Made by a program: the position numbers and the translations under genes
The notes under the pieces: model-generated
What the model saw: only the letters and a program-made list of their open reading frames with translations
Database searches by the model: none
What the model was told of the DNA's origin: nothing
Assembly: GCF_004745645.1 (NCBI RefSeq)
Contig: NZ_SRMB01000001.1
Span: forward strand, 1,364,001 to 1,428,000
Origin: Hymenobacter metallicola
GTDB taxonomy: Bacteria; Bacteroidota; Bacteroidia; Cytophagales; Hymenobacteraceae
Reading direction: 5' to 3'
Length of the DNA stretch: 64,000 nt
Shown: one piece after another, positions 20,205-27,480 of the stretch
How positions within the stretch are numbered: position 1 is the stretch's first letter
Layout of the letters: the number at the start of each line of letters is the position of its first letter

Positions 20205-20278
20205 TCGGGGTGGCAGGATTCGAACCTGCGGCCTCCTGCTCCCAAAGCAGGCGCGATACCGGGCTACGCTACACCCCG
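20205..20278 (-). tRNA. tRNA-Pro (anticodon TGG)
   Basis: A 74-nt cloverleaf with acceptor CGGGGTG/CACCCCG. The anticodon stem GCCTGCTTTGGGAGCAGG exposes TGG, and the T-arm contains GGTTCGAATCC. CCA is not encoded. Confidence 0.95.
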
Positions 20279-20369
20279 AAACATTCGGAGGTGCCCTCGG
20301 TGAGGAGAACAACCCGATGAAGGGAAACTTTCAGATTCTGGTGGTCCAAGGCTCTGAAAAAACCCGTGG

Positions 20370-20457
20370 CGGAGAGAGGGGGATTCGAACCCCCGGTAGC
20401 CTTTAGAGCTACGGCAGTTTAGCAAACTACTGGTTTCAGCCACTCACCCATCTCTCC
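20370..20457 (-). tRNA. tRNA-Ser (anticodon GCT)
   Basis: An 88-nt class II tRNA with acceptor GGAGAGA/TCTCTCC. The anticodon loop TTTGCTAA gives GCT, there is a long variable arm (GTAGCTCTAAAGGCTAC), and the T-arm contains GGTTCGAATCC. CCA is not encoded. Confidence 0.95.
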
Positions 20458-20574
20458 TAGACAAGTCCCTTTTTGCTGAAAGGGTGTGCAAATATACGAG
20501 TAGAACGCAAAAACAAACCCTTCTGAAAAAAAATATCTTCATTTCCATACATCAGCGTACGGGCGCCGGACCCC

Positions 20575-20582
20575 TATCTTTG
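20575..20582 (+). promoter_or_regulatory. -7 box upstream of batB
   Basis: TATCTTTG matches TAnnTTTG and lies about 68 nt before the ATG at 20651. A -33 TTG is not obvious. Confidence 0.5.
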
Positions 20583-20650
20583 CCTCCTACCCTCGCCCCT
20601 GACCAGCGCTTGTGCATGAATTCTAATCAGTTGAGTTTTGAAGTAACATC

Positions 20651-21625
20651 ATGAACTGGGCTCATCCACTCACATGGGCCGAACTGCTGGGGGCCCTACT
20701 TTTTTTTGTTTTGTACGTGGGCTATGCCTTGCGCACTCAGCGTTTGGCCGCTCCGCTAGGACAAAAGGGGTGGCGTATCGGGTGGAAACTGGGGTTGCGG
20801 CTCCTGTATTTTCCGTTGCTGCTCCTTGCCCTGCTGGGCCCCGCCTACGGAGTAACCCAGCAGCCCGTGCGTACGGCGGGCAAAGACGTATGGCTGCTTG
20901 TCGACCTATCCCGCTCCATGGATGCCCCCGACGTGGCTCCTTCGCGGCTGCAAAAGGTCAAGGCCGAGCTGAGCACGCTGATTAACCGCTTCCAGGCCGA
21001 CCGACTGGGGTTGATAGTCTTTGCCGGTGATGCCTTTGTGCACTGCCCGCTTACCTACGACCAGAGTGCGCTGCAGCTGTTCCTGAATACGCTACAAACA
21101 AACCTGGTCACCGCAACGGGAACCGACCTTACCCCGGCGCTGGAACTGGCCCTCAGCCGCATCAGCGCCACGCCCCAAGTGGCGGGCAGCCCGCCCAGAG
21201 TGGCAGCGTTGGTATTAGTAAGCGACGGGGAAGATTTCGGCGAAAACCTGGAGCCGACCTTGCGGGTTTTGACGCGGGCTGGGGTGCGCTTGTTCAGCAT
21301 GGGGGTTGGCACCCTAGAAGGCGCACGGGTGCCCCGCCCGACGGGTGGCTATCTGCGGGATGACCGGGGCCGGGAAATAGTGAGCCGGCTAAACCCCACA
21401 AGCTTACGCCGCTTGGCCGAGCAAACCAACGGGCAGTACTTTGAACTAACCAACCGTCGCAATGAATTTCCGCTGCTGGTCAATGCCCTTAACCGCATTG
21501 AAGGGCAGGCCGAGCAAGTCCGGACGGTATCGGTGGCCGACAACCGGTACCGCTACCCACTGGCCCTGGCGCTTTTGCTGTTGGCGCTGGATATTCTACT
21601 AACTATAAAAGTGATTCGCCCGTGA
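20651..21625 (+). CDS. batB: VWA-domain membrane protein, BatB-like
   Basis: A 324-residue inner-membrane protein. One or two N-terminal membrane segments (LLGALLFFVLYVGYAL; LLYFPLLLLALLGPAYG) are followed by a von Willebrand A domain with a complete MIDAS start DLSRS (Asp85, Ser87, Ser89), the Thr of TGTDLTPAL and SDGEDFGE. A C-terminal membrane helix (LALALLLLALDILLTI) closes the protein. Bat proteins (Bacteroides aerotolerance) link to oxygen tolerance and envelope function; the biochemical role is unsettled. It overlaps the downstream TPR gene by 4 nt (GTGA), so the two are translationally coupled. The batA, MoxR and BatD partners usually found beside it are absent here, which is unusual. 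Confidence 0.85.
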   Translation: MNWAHPLTWAELLGALLFFVLYVGYALRTQRLAAPLGQKGWRIGWKLGLRLLYFPLLLLALLGPAYGVTQQPVRTAGKDVWLLVDLSRSMDAPDVAPSRLQKVKAELSTLINRFQADRLGLIVFAGDAFVHCPLTYDQSALQLFLNTLQTNLVTATGTDLTPALELALSRISATPQVAGSPPRVAALVLVSDGEDFGENLEPTLRVLTRAGVRLFSMGVGTLEGARVPRPTGGYLRDDRGREIVSRLNPTSLRRLAEQTNGQYFELTNRRNEFPLLVNALNRIEGQAEQVRTVSVADNRYRYPLALALLLLALDILLTIKVIRP

Positions 21626-22596
21626 AACCTTTGCTGTTCCTGTTGCTGCTGGCCCTGCCCACCTGGACCAGCCTGACCCGCATTCGGGACCGGAATGAGG
21701 TGGTAGAGCAAGCCCAGCAGGCTTACCGCCGGGGTAATTTTGGCCGCGCCGCCGACCTGTACCGGCAGGCGGTAGAAAAGCTCGGCGCCCAGGATGAAGC
21801 CATTGTGCTAAATCTGGGTCATGCCTACGCCCAGACCGGGCGCTCGGCCCAAGCCCGCGCTTATTATGGGCGCCTGCTCACCAGCAAAACCGCCGCGGTA
21901 CGCAGCGTAGCCCGGCAGCAACTAGCGGTATTGGCCGCGCAGCAAGGCGAATATGCTCAGGCGGTGGCCCTGCTCCGGCAATCCTTGCTGGCCGACCCCA
22001 CCAATGCCGCCGCGCGCTACAATTACGAGGTGCTGCGCGATTATCTGACCCGGCACCCTAATGAACCCCGGATTCCGCCGGCGGCCAACGCTCCAGGCGC
22101 GGCCAATAAATCGGAAAAGGCGCCCAACCAGCCCCAGCCCAAGGCCGGCAACGAGCGCAGCGGACAGCTCAACGACCCTACCCAGCCCAACGATCCGCGC
22201 AACGCCCCGGAGCGGCAAGCCAGTCCTAATGGGCAGCCCGACCCCAACCAGAACGGCCCCGGCGGCGGCACGCAGCCCACCGACAGCTTTCAGCCGGGGG
22301 CGGGTACTCAGCAACGGATAGCCCAAGGCAACCAGCCTGGCAACACGCGGGGCCTCGATACGGGCACTGCCGGAGACAACAACTCCGGTGCCGCCAGCCG
22401 CCAGCCGGGTACTGAGCAAGCCTCCTTGGATGAAACCCAGCTGCAAACGCAACGCGAACGGCTGCAGCAGATGAACCTAAGCGCGGGGCAGGCCCGGCAA
22501 CTGCTCGATGCCTTGCGCACAGCCGAGCAACAATACCTGCAGCAAATGCCGCACCGTAGCACTCAGAAACCAGACCCGAAAAAACCGACCTGGTAA
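21622..22596 (+). CDS. batC: TPR protein, BatC-like
   Basis: A 324-residue exported or membrane-anchored protein starting with GTG at 21622, whose last two bases open the batB stop codon. The N-terminus has a signal-like hydrophobic stretch (PLLFLLLLALPTW). Residues about 25-150 form TPR repeats (AQQAYRRGNFGRAADLYRQA, VLNLGHAYAQTGRSAQARAY, LLRQSLLADPTNAAARYNYE). The following 120 residues are low-complexity Asn/Pro/Gln/Gly-rich (PDPNQNGPGGGTQPTDS), a disordered spacer common in BatC. A short helical end (QARQLLDALRTAEQQYLQQM) finishes it. TPRs suggest a scaffold for the BatB complex at the inner membrane. Confidence 0.8.
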   Translation: MKPLLFLLLLALPTWTSLTRIRDRNEVVEQAQQAYRRGNFGRAADLYRQAVEKLGAQDEAIVLNLGHAYAQTGRSAQARAYYGRLLTSKTAAVRSVARQQLAVLAAQQGEYAQAVALLRQSLLADPTNAAARYNYEVLRDYLTRHPNEPRIPPAANAPGAANKSEKAPNQPQPKAGNERSGQLNDPTQPNDPRNAPERQASPNGQPDPNQNGPGGGTQPTDSFQPGAGTQQRIAQGNQPGNTRGLDTGTAGDNNSGAASRQPGTEQASLDETQLQTQRERLQQMNLSAGQARQLLDALRTAEQQYLQQMPHRSTQKPDPKKPTW

Positions 22597-22747
22597 TTGC
22601 CAGGCCGGAAACAACCCGCTGCTTTTTGGGGTTTGCCCAGGCGGCCAAGGCGCTTGTTGTGAGCCTCCACCGCCGGATACTACCTGCAAGCAGCGCAATT
22701 CGTACTTTTAGCCCGTCATTCACCCCAAACTCCCACCCTTCCCTTTT

Positions 22748-23929
22748 ATGCAAGTCAAAGAAGTATATATCATTTCGGCCGTGCGCACCCCCATTGGCAG
22801 CTTCGGCGGCAGCCTGGCCTCGTTGTCGGCCACGGAGCTGGGCGCTATTGCGCTGAAAGGCGCGCTGGAAAAAGCCGGCGTCGATGGCAAGGAAGTTGAC
22901 CAGGTTATCATGGGCAACGTTATTTCGGCAAACCTGGGCCAGGCTCCGGCCCGGCAGGCCGCCAAAAAGGCCGGCTTGCCCGATACGGTAGAGTGCACCA
23001 CGGTAAATAAAGTCTGTGCTTCGGGCACCAAGGCCATTATGTTTGCCGCCCAGGCCATCATGCTCGGCCAGTCGGAAGTGATTCTCGCCGGCGGCATGGA
23101 AAGCATGTCGAACGTGCCCTATTACCTCGACAAAGCCCGCTTCGGAGCCAAATACGGCCACTCCCAGATGATTGACGGCCTCATGAAGGACGGCCTCTGG
23201 GACCCGTATAACGACTACGCCATGGGCAATGCGGCCGAGCACACGGCCAAGGAAATGGGCTTTACCCGCGAGCAGCAGGACGAGTTTGCCATTGAATCAT
23301 ACACCCGCAGCGCCAAAGCGGCCAAGGAAGGCAAAAAGAAGGACGAAATCATTCCCGTAACCATCGAAAGCCGCGGCAAAACCACGGTTATCGAGGACGA
23401 TGAGGAGTATCTGAAAGTGGATTTCACCAAGGTAGCCGGCCTGCGGCCCGCCTTCACCAAGGATGGCACCGTAACCGCGGCCAATGCCTCGACCTTGAAC
23501 GACGGCGCGGCGGCTATCCTGCTTATGAGCAAGGAGAAGGCCGAGGCCCTGGGCGTAACGCCTATCGGCAAAATCCGCGGCTTCGCCGATGCCGAGCAGG
23601 CGCCCGAGTGGTTCACGACCTCGCCCTCCCTGGCCATTCCTAAGGCCCTGAAGCACGCGGGCGTAAGCCCCGAGGAAGTGGACTTCTACGAAATCAACGA
23701 GGCTTTCTCGGTCGTTTCGCTGGCCAATAACAAGCTGCTGAACCTGGAAGGCACCAAGGTGAACGTGTACGGCGGTGCCGTGTCGCTGGGCCACCCCCTG
23801 GGAGCTTCGGGTGCCCGTATCGTGACGACCCTGATGAACGTGCTCAAGAATGAGGGCGGCAAAATCGGGGTTACCGGTATCTGCAACGGCGGCGGCGGGG
23901 CTTCCAGCCTTGTGGTCGAGCGGCTGTAG
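22748..23929 (+). CDS. Acetyl-CoA C-acetyltransferase (thiolase)
   Basis: Thiolases condense two acetyl-CoA into acetoacetyl-CoA, or cleave 3-ketoacyl-CoA in the reverse direction. The 393-residue protein has the nucleophile Cys90 in NKVCASGTKA, His349 in GGAVSLGHPLGASGARI and the acid/base Cys379 in GICNGGGGASS, so the catalytic triad is complete. The full-length match and the N-terminal EVYIISAVRTPIGSFGGSLA fit biosynthetic-type acetyl-CoA acetyltransferase. With no beta-oxidation or PHB genes alongside, the direction cannot be told. It is monocistronic with a terminator behind it. Confidence 0.94.
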   Translation: MQVKEVYIISAVRTPIGSFGGSLASLSATELGAIALKGALEKAGVDGKEVDQVIMGNVISANLGQAPARQAAKKAGLPDTVECTTVNKVCASGTKAIMFAAQAIMLGQSEVILAGGMESMSNVPYYLDKARFGAKYGHSQMIDGLMKDGLWDPYNDYAMGNAAEHTAKEMGFTREQQDEFAIESYTRSAKAAKEGKKKDEIIPVTIESRGKTTVIEDDEEYLKVDFTKVAGLRPAFTKDGTVTAANASTLNDGAAAILLMSKEKAEALGVTPIGKIRGFADAEQAPEWFTTSPSLAIPKALKHAGVSPEEVDFYEINEAFSVVSLANNKLLNLEGTKVNVYGGAVSLGHPLGASGARIVTTLMNVLKNEGGKIGVTGICNGGGGASSLVVERL

Positions 23930-23983
23930 GCCCCAACGCAGCAGTTTTCTCAGATTTGCTGCTGCCCTGCTTTTACCTTTGTC

Positions 23984-24015
23984 AAAAAGCCGCTCTACCA
24001 AGAGCGGCTTTTTCT
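23984..24015 (+). terminator. Terminator of the thiolase gene
   Basis: A perfect 13-bp stem (23984-23996 with 24001-24013) with loop acca ends in T5. Confidence 0.85.
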
Positions 24016-24115
24016 TTGCTATTTCGATTTGGCAAACTAAAGCCAGCTGGCTTGGCGTTTGCAGACGAGGGCGCAACAACTCCTTAGTGGTTTCGCTTTT
24101 CTATTTTCATTTTTG

Positions 24116-25543
24116 ATGACAGTGAACAAGTTGCTCTCTTTTCGATTCGCTTTGCTGGCTGCTGGCCTGCTCCTCAGCAGCCAGGCAACTCAGGCCCAGA
24201 AGCTGCGGCGTTTGATTTCGTACTACGACTCGACTAACACCCAGAAGCGCGAAGTATACTCGGCCCTGGTAGCCGGTGATACGGTGCTGGAAGGCCCTTA
24301 CAAACGGTTTTATCGTTCGGGCAAGCTCGAAGCCCAAACCCGCTACGCCGGCGGCAAGCGCGACAGTGCCTACGTCGAGTTTCACCCCAGCGGCAAGCGG
24401 CGGGTGGAAGTGACTTACAGCCAGGGCGTGCGCCAGGGGCCGTTCAAGACTTATTATGAGACGGGCAAAGTAGCGCAGGAAGGCACGTATGAAAACGACC
24501 AGCCGACCGGTACGCTGCGCTACTACCACCCCAGCGGCGAAATAAAGCTGGAAACCAGCCTCAATAACGGCCAGCCCGCCGGCGTGGTGCGGGAGCTGTA
24601 CGCCGACGGCAAGCCCAAAGCCGAAATAACCTACGAAAACGGGCAGGCCAACGGGCCGGTGAAAACCTACTTCCCCAACGGCAAGCTGCAGAGCGAGGCA
24701 ACCTTTAGCCGCGGCCTGCTGGCGGGACCCTATAAAACGTACTACGACAACGGGCAGGTGGAAACGGAGGTACTGGCCGACCGCACCGGCCGGGGCACCT
24801 ACCACAGCTACTACCGCTCGGGCAAGCTCCGCACCGAGGGCACCTACGTGGCCTCTACCCTCAACGGCCGGGCCGTGAAGAACCCGCTGGGCGACGACTT
24901 GACCAAGCAGGCCCGCCAGATGACCGGCGGTACGGCTAACCTCGAAGGCCCCGCCAAGGCGTACTACGAAAGCGGCGCTATCAAAAGCCGGATGACCTAC
25001 CGCAACGGCATTCTGAACGGCACGCAGCAGGACTTCTACGAATCGGGGAAGCCCGAGCAGACCATTGAGCACGCCAACCAGGGCCGGGACCGGAAAATCA
25101 CGCTTTACTTCGAGGACGGCATGGCCCGTGGTGAGCAGCAGTTCAAGAACGGACAGCCCAGCGGCACCTGGCGCACATTTTTCCCCGGTGGCAAGCAGGT
25201 GCAAACCCAGGAAACCTATGTGAACGGCAAGCTCAACGGCGAGAAGCTAACCTATTATGATACTGGTACCGTGCAAAGCAAGCTGCTGTACGAAAACGGG
25301 CGTCCGGTGGGCACAGGCCGGGAGTTTTATAGCTCCGGCAAGCCCAAATCGGAAACAACCTACCTGAAAGGGCTCAAAGCGGGCAGCTTCAAGCAGCTCC
25401 GGGAAGATGGTACGGTGGAAATCAGTGGGGCCTTCCGCAATAACCGCGAAACAGGTATCTGGACCTACTTTGGACCTGATGGCAAGACGGTGGCTAAGAA
25501 AGTTACGTTCCGCAACGGTCAGCAAGTAAGTTCGGGCAAATAG
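24116..25543 (+). CDS. Secreted MORN-repeat protein (YwqK family)
   Basis: A 475-residue exported protein. I chose ATG 24116 because it places a signal peptide (LLSFRFALLAAGLLLSSQA) at the very N-terminus; an in-frame start at 24059 adds 19 residues before it. The mature part is sixteen consecutive units of about 24 residues of the MORN_2 type, for example PFKTYYETGKVAQEGTYEND and PVKTYFPNGKLQSEATFSRG. One non-repeat insertion of about 30 residues lies near residue 260 (NPLGDDLTKQARQMTGG). Such repeats form an elongated beta-sheet. Databases often label this family a YwqK toxin-antitoxin antitoxin, but nothing here supports a toxin-antitoxin role. It is a stand-alone gene. Confidence 0.85.
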   Translation: MTVNKLLSFRFALLAAGLLLSSQATQAQKLRRLISYYDSTNTQKREVYSALVAGDTVLEGPYKRFYRSGKLEAQTRYAGGKRDSAYVEFHPSGKRRVEVTYSQGVRQGPFKTYYETGKVAQEGTYENDQPTGTLRYYHPSGEIKLETSLNNGQPAGVVRELYADGKPKAEITYENGQANGPVKTYFPNGKLQSEATFSRGLLAGPYKTYYDNGQVETEVLADRTGRGTYHSYYRSGKLRTEGTYVASTLNGRAVKNPLGDDLTKQARQMTGGTANLEGPAKAYYESGAIKSRMTYRNGILNGTQQDFYESGKPEQTIEHANQGRDRKITLYFEDGMARGEQQFKNGQPSGTWRTFFPGGKQVQTQETYVNGKLNGEKLTYYDTGTVQSKLLYENGRPVGTGREFYSSGKPKSETTYLKGLKAGSFKQLREDGTVEISGAFRNNRETGIWTYFGPDGKTVAKKVTFRNGQQVSSGK

Positions 25544-25581
25544 AGCCGTCAGCCGCTCGGCTGCCTACCCCACCCATGGTC

Positions 25582-25628
25582 TAGCCCCTCTATCGTGTAC
25601 ATTGCACGAGGGAGGGGCTACTTTTTTT
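25582..25628 (+). terminator. Terminator of the MORN protein gene
   Basis: tagcccctc (25582-25590) pairs with gaggggcta (25612-25620), with an inner cgtg/cacg pair, and is followed by T7. Confidence 0.8.
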
Positions 25629-25842
25629 ATTATTCTATCAACTTATGAATCAAGTATATATCTCTAAATATATAGGTGTTTTAAAAAAATTTCTAACCCA
25701 TAGGCAGCCCTTTGTATCCGGTTCCCATCTTATTGGTGTGATGCAGGTAATAGTGCAGAAGTAGGACCCCATACTCCAATTCAGTCTTTCTTTTCCCTTG
25801 TAAATGCAAGGATTTTCAGTGAAATGAAAATAAATTTTAAAA

Positions 25843-25878
25843 CTACCTTGCATCACATAGTACCATATACTACCTTTG
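25843..25878 (+). promoter_or_regulatory. Promoter with embedded operator-like sequence, copy 1
   Basis: TTG (25848-25850), a 20-nt spacer and TACCTTTG (25871-25878) form a full Bacteroidota promoter. The spacer starts CATCACATAGTACC. The same architecture and nearly the same sequence recur at 27185-27221. The common core TACCTTGCRTCACATAGTA is an imperfect palindrome, so it may bind a dimeric repressor that blocks the polymerase. The upstream part of this gap, 25629-25842, is markedly AT-rich compared with its neighbours and holds no convincing gene. Confidence 0.65.
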
Positions 25879-25884
25879 TCATGT

Positions 25885-26117
25885 TCTTCTACTCTACCAG
25901 AGCGGGGAACCACTTAAAACCTGGTTCCGGGCCAACCGCCCCCTAGAGTTGCCTGCCCCTACCCTGGGGCCTCTGACCTACAGCTGGTTAGCTAACCACC
26001 GCCAGCTGGGCTTGCCCCTCCCCTTTAATGCGCTAACCGGCTTCTTCGTCCGGAACAGAACCGCGGCTGTTTGGACGCGCATAGGCTGGCCTTTGACCTC
26101 ACTTTCCTTCCTGAGCT
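25885..26117 (+). other. Long leader region with fold-back potential, copy 1
   Basis: Roughly 235 nt separate the promoter from the ATG at 26118. The stretch contains ggaacca (25906-25912) facing tggttcc (25922-25928) and a ggttagctaacc palindrome near 25985. No conserved riboswitch class is recognised. It could equally be a plain 5' untranslated region. Confidence 0.4.
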
Positions 26118-26510
26118 ATGAAAACCTCCTTTTTCTTCCGTACTCTCGCCGCTTTCCTGTTTGCTGCCCTGCTGTTTTCCGGCGTGCAGGGCTCTACCCC
26201 CACTGCCAGCTACGGCACCCTGACCGGTGTTCTGCGGGATGCAGTTACCCACGAGCCGATTCCGGGCACGAATGTAGTATTGCTCAACACCCGCGGTAAC
26301 ACCCTGATTTGCAGCACCAAAACCCGTCCTGACGGCACCTTCCGCCTGGATAAAGTCCCCTACGGCCAGTATAGCTTCCGGGCCACGGTACTGGGCTACC
26401 AGCCGCTACAGCCCAAACTGGTCTTTAGTGCCAAACAGCCCCACGTGGTAATGGGCACGCTGAGCCTGCAACCCATGAGTTCAGAATTGCTGGCCTTGGC
26501 CAACCGCTAA
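26118..26510 (+). CDS. Secreted stand-alone carboxypeptidase-regulatory-like domain protein
   Basis: A 130-residue protein with a signal peptide (TLAAFLFAALLFSGVQG) and a single carboxypeptidase-D-regulatory-like beta-sandwich: GTLTGVLRDAVTHEPIPGTN, TRPDGTFRLDKVPYGQYSFR and ATVLGYQPLQPKL. This domain normally forms the N-terminal extension of TonB-dependent receptors. Here it stops after it. The domain is visibly related to the one in the receptor at 27481 (shared RATVLGY-PL pattern), and both genes sit behind the same promoter motif. A soluble periplasmic partner or decoy of that receptor is a possible role, but inference only. Confidence 0.75.
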   Translation: MKTSFFFRTLAAFLFAALLFSGVQGSTPTASYGTLTGVLRDAVTHEPIPGTNVVLLNTRGNTLICSTKTRPDGTFRLDKVPYGQYSFRATVLGYQPLQPKLVFSAKQPHVVMGTLSLQPMSSELLALANR

Positions 26511-26606
26511 GCCCGACGGCTTTTTCCCTTCCATTTCAACGGCGGCCCATGCTGCGGCCCCTTTTCATCTTCTCTTTCTCTTCTCAACTCCTTCACTTTC
26601 TGTGTT

Positions 26607-26984
26607 ATGAAAACTTCCCTGATTTCCCGCCTGAGCCTAGTAGCTGCCCTGTTTGGTTTGTCCATCACGATGGCTAATGCCCAAACCTCCATCTATACCG
26701 AAGATGCCAAGCAGCCCGGCACCGGCTACTGGAGCATTGAAACCGACCTGGCGCGCCGCGACTACAGCATTGTGCGCTTCTATAACGCCAGCCACGAGAA
26801 AATCTACGAGGAACGCCTCGACGACGTGTGCCTGGATCCTAGTCGGGGCACCGCGGCCTGCCGCCGCACGGCCCGCATGCTCAGCAATGCCGTGGTACAG
26901 GTGCAGCGGGCCCGCAACAACTCCATGGTTACGAATGGCCTGAGCCTGCACCGCCGCGACACGAAAGTGTACGCCTCCCGCTAA
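26607..26984 (+). CDS. Small secreted protein of unknown function
   Basis: A 125-residue protein with a clear signal peptide (ISRLSLVAALFGLSITMANA). The mature part is about 100 residues, mixed charged, with two cysteines (DDVCLDPSRGTAACRR) that could form a disulfide, and contains GYWSIETDLARRDYSIVRFY. I do not recognise a family. It lies 96 nt after the carboxypeptidase-regulatory-domain gene on the same strand with no terminator between them, so it may share that gene's promoter. Confidence 0.6.
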   Translation: MKTSLISRLSLVAALFGLSITMANAQTSIYTEDAKQPGTGYWSIETDLARRDYSIVRFYNASHEKIYEERLDDVCLDPSRGTAACRRTARMLSNAVVQVQRARNNSMVTNGLSLHRRDTKVYASR

Positions 26985-27184
26985 GCCTTATTAGCGCCTC
27001 CTTTTTCGACCGGCTGCAGAACACCCAGGCAGGGTTTCTGCAGCCGGGTGGAAAACCAAGAGTACGGCAGCCATGTCAATTTACTTCCTCAGCTGCTCCA
27101 GCCGGCCATCAATAGCCGAGCTAATTAATTGTTTGGCAATTGGTTACTACCAAACCCAAGTGTCGACAATTATTTTTTTATCAA

Positions 27185-27221
27185 GGTACCTTGCGTCACA
27201 TAGTACCTTCTATTATATTTG
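27185..27221 (+). promoter_or_regulatory. Promoter with embedded operator-like sequence, copy 2
   Basis: TTG (27191-27193), a 20-nt spacer and TATATTTG (27214-27221, exact TAnnTTTG) form the promoter. Spacer and flanks repeat the copy at 25843: TACCTTG, R, then TCACATAGTACC. Here the ends also form GGTAC...GTACC. The surrounding 26985-27184 is AT-rich toward the promoter and shows no gene. Confidence 0.7.
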
Positions 27222-27227
27222 TATCAT

Positions 27228-27480
27228 TACTTAGAAATCCTTCCCGCCTTGCGCACCCAACCGGGGTGCCGGGTCACCTACCGCGCCACCTGCTGCGTGC
27301 AGCAGCTTACCAAAAGCTTAGCCGAGACGCTAAGCCAGGCAGGTAGCCGGGGTGAAAATTTGCTTCGGAAAGGCTTCTTCTCTTTTGCTTGAATCCCTGC
27401 GCAAGGGAACCCCAGCGGATCCGCGGCCGCCTGGAACGGCTCCCCTTTGCCCGGTTTTTTCACTCACTACCCTCTTCGTC
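27228..27480 (+). other. Long leader region with three hairpins, copy 2
   Basis: About 250 nt lie between promoter and ATG. Small perfect hairpins are gcaccc/gggtgc (27253-27269), ctgctg/cagcag (27290-27305) and gcttagc/gctaagc (27316-27335). An in-frame ATG at 27352 exists, but residues from it to 27480 look non-coding and would bury the signal peptide. Confidence 0.4.

Noticed and set aside
19341-20457. Integrative element at the tRNA genes
   Set aside because: No integrase, no duplicated tRNA 3' end and no att-like direct repeat can be seen. Only a propeller pseudogene lies beside the tRNAs.
23974-23981. TACCTTTG promoter-like box behind the thiolase gene
   Set aside because: The start it predicts lies directly in front of the thiolase terminator, so any transcript would end at once. 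Probably chance.
24116-25543. Toxin-antitoxin system suggested by the YwqK label
   Set aside because: The protein is exported and consists of MORN repeats; no toxin gene adjoins it, so the label is not evidence of such a system.
25650-25913. Minus-strand 87-codon frame in the AT-rich spacer
   Set aside because: It runs across the shared promoter motif, has no domain and no start signal, and its composition reflects AT-rich DNA.
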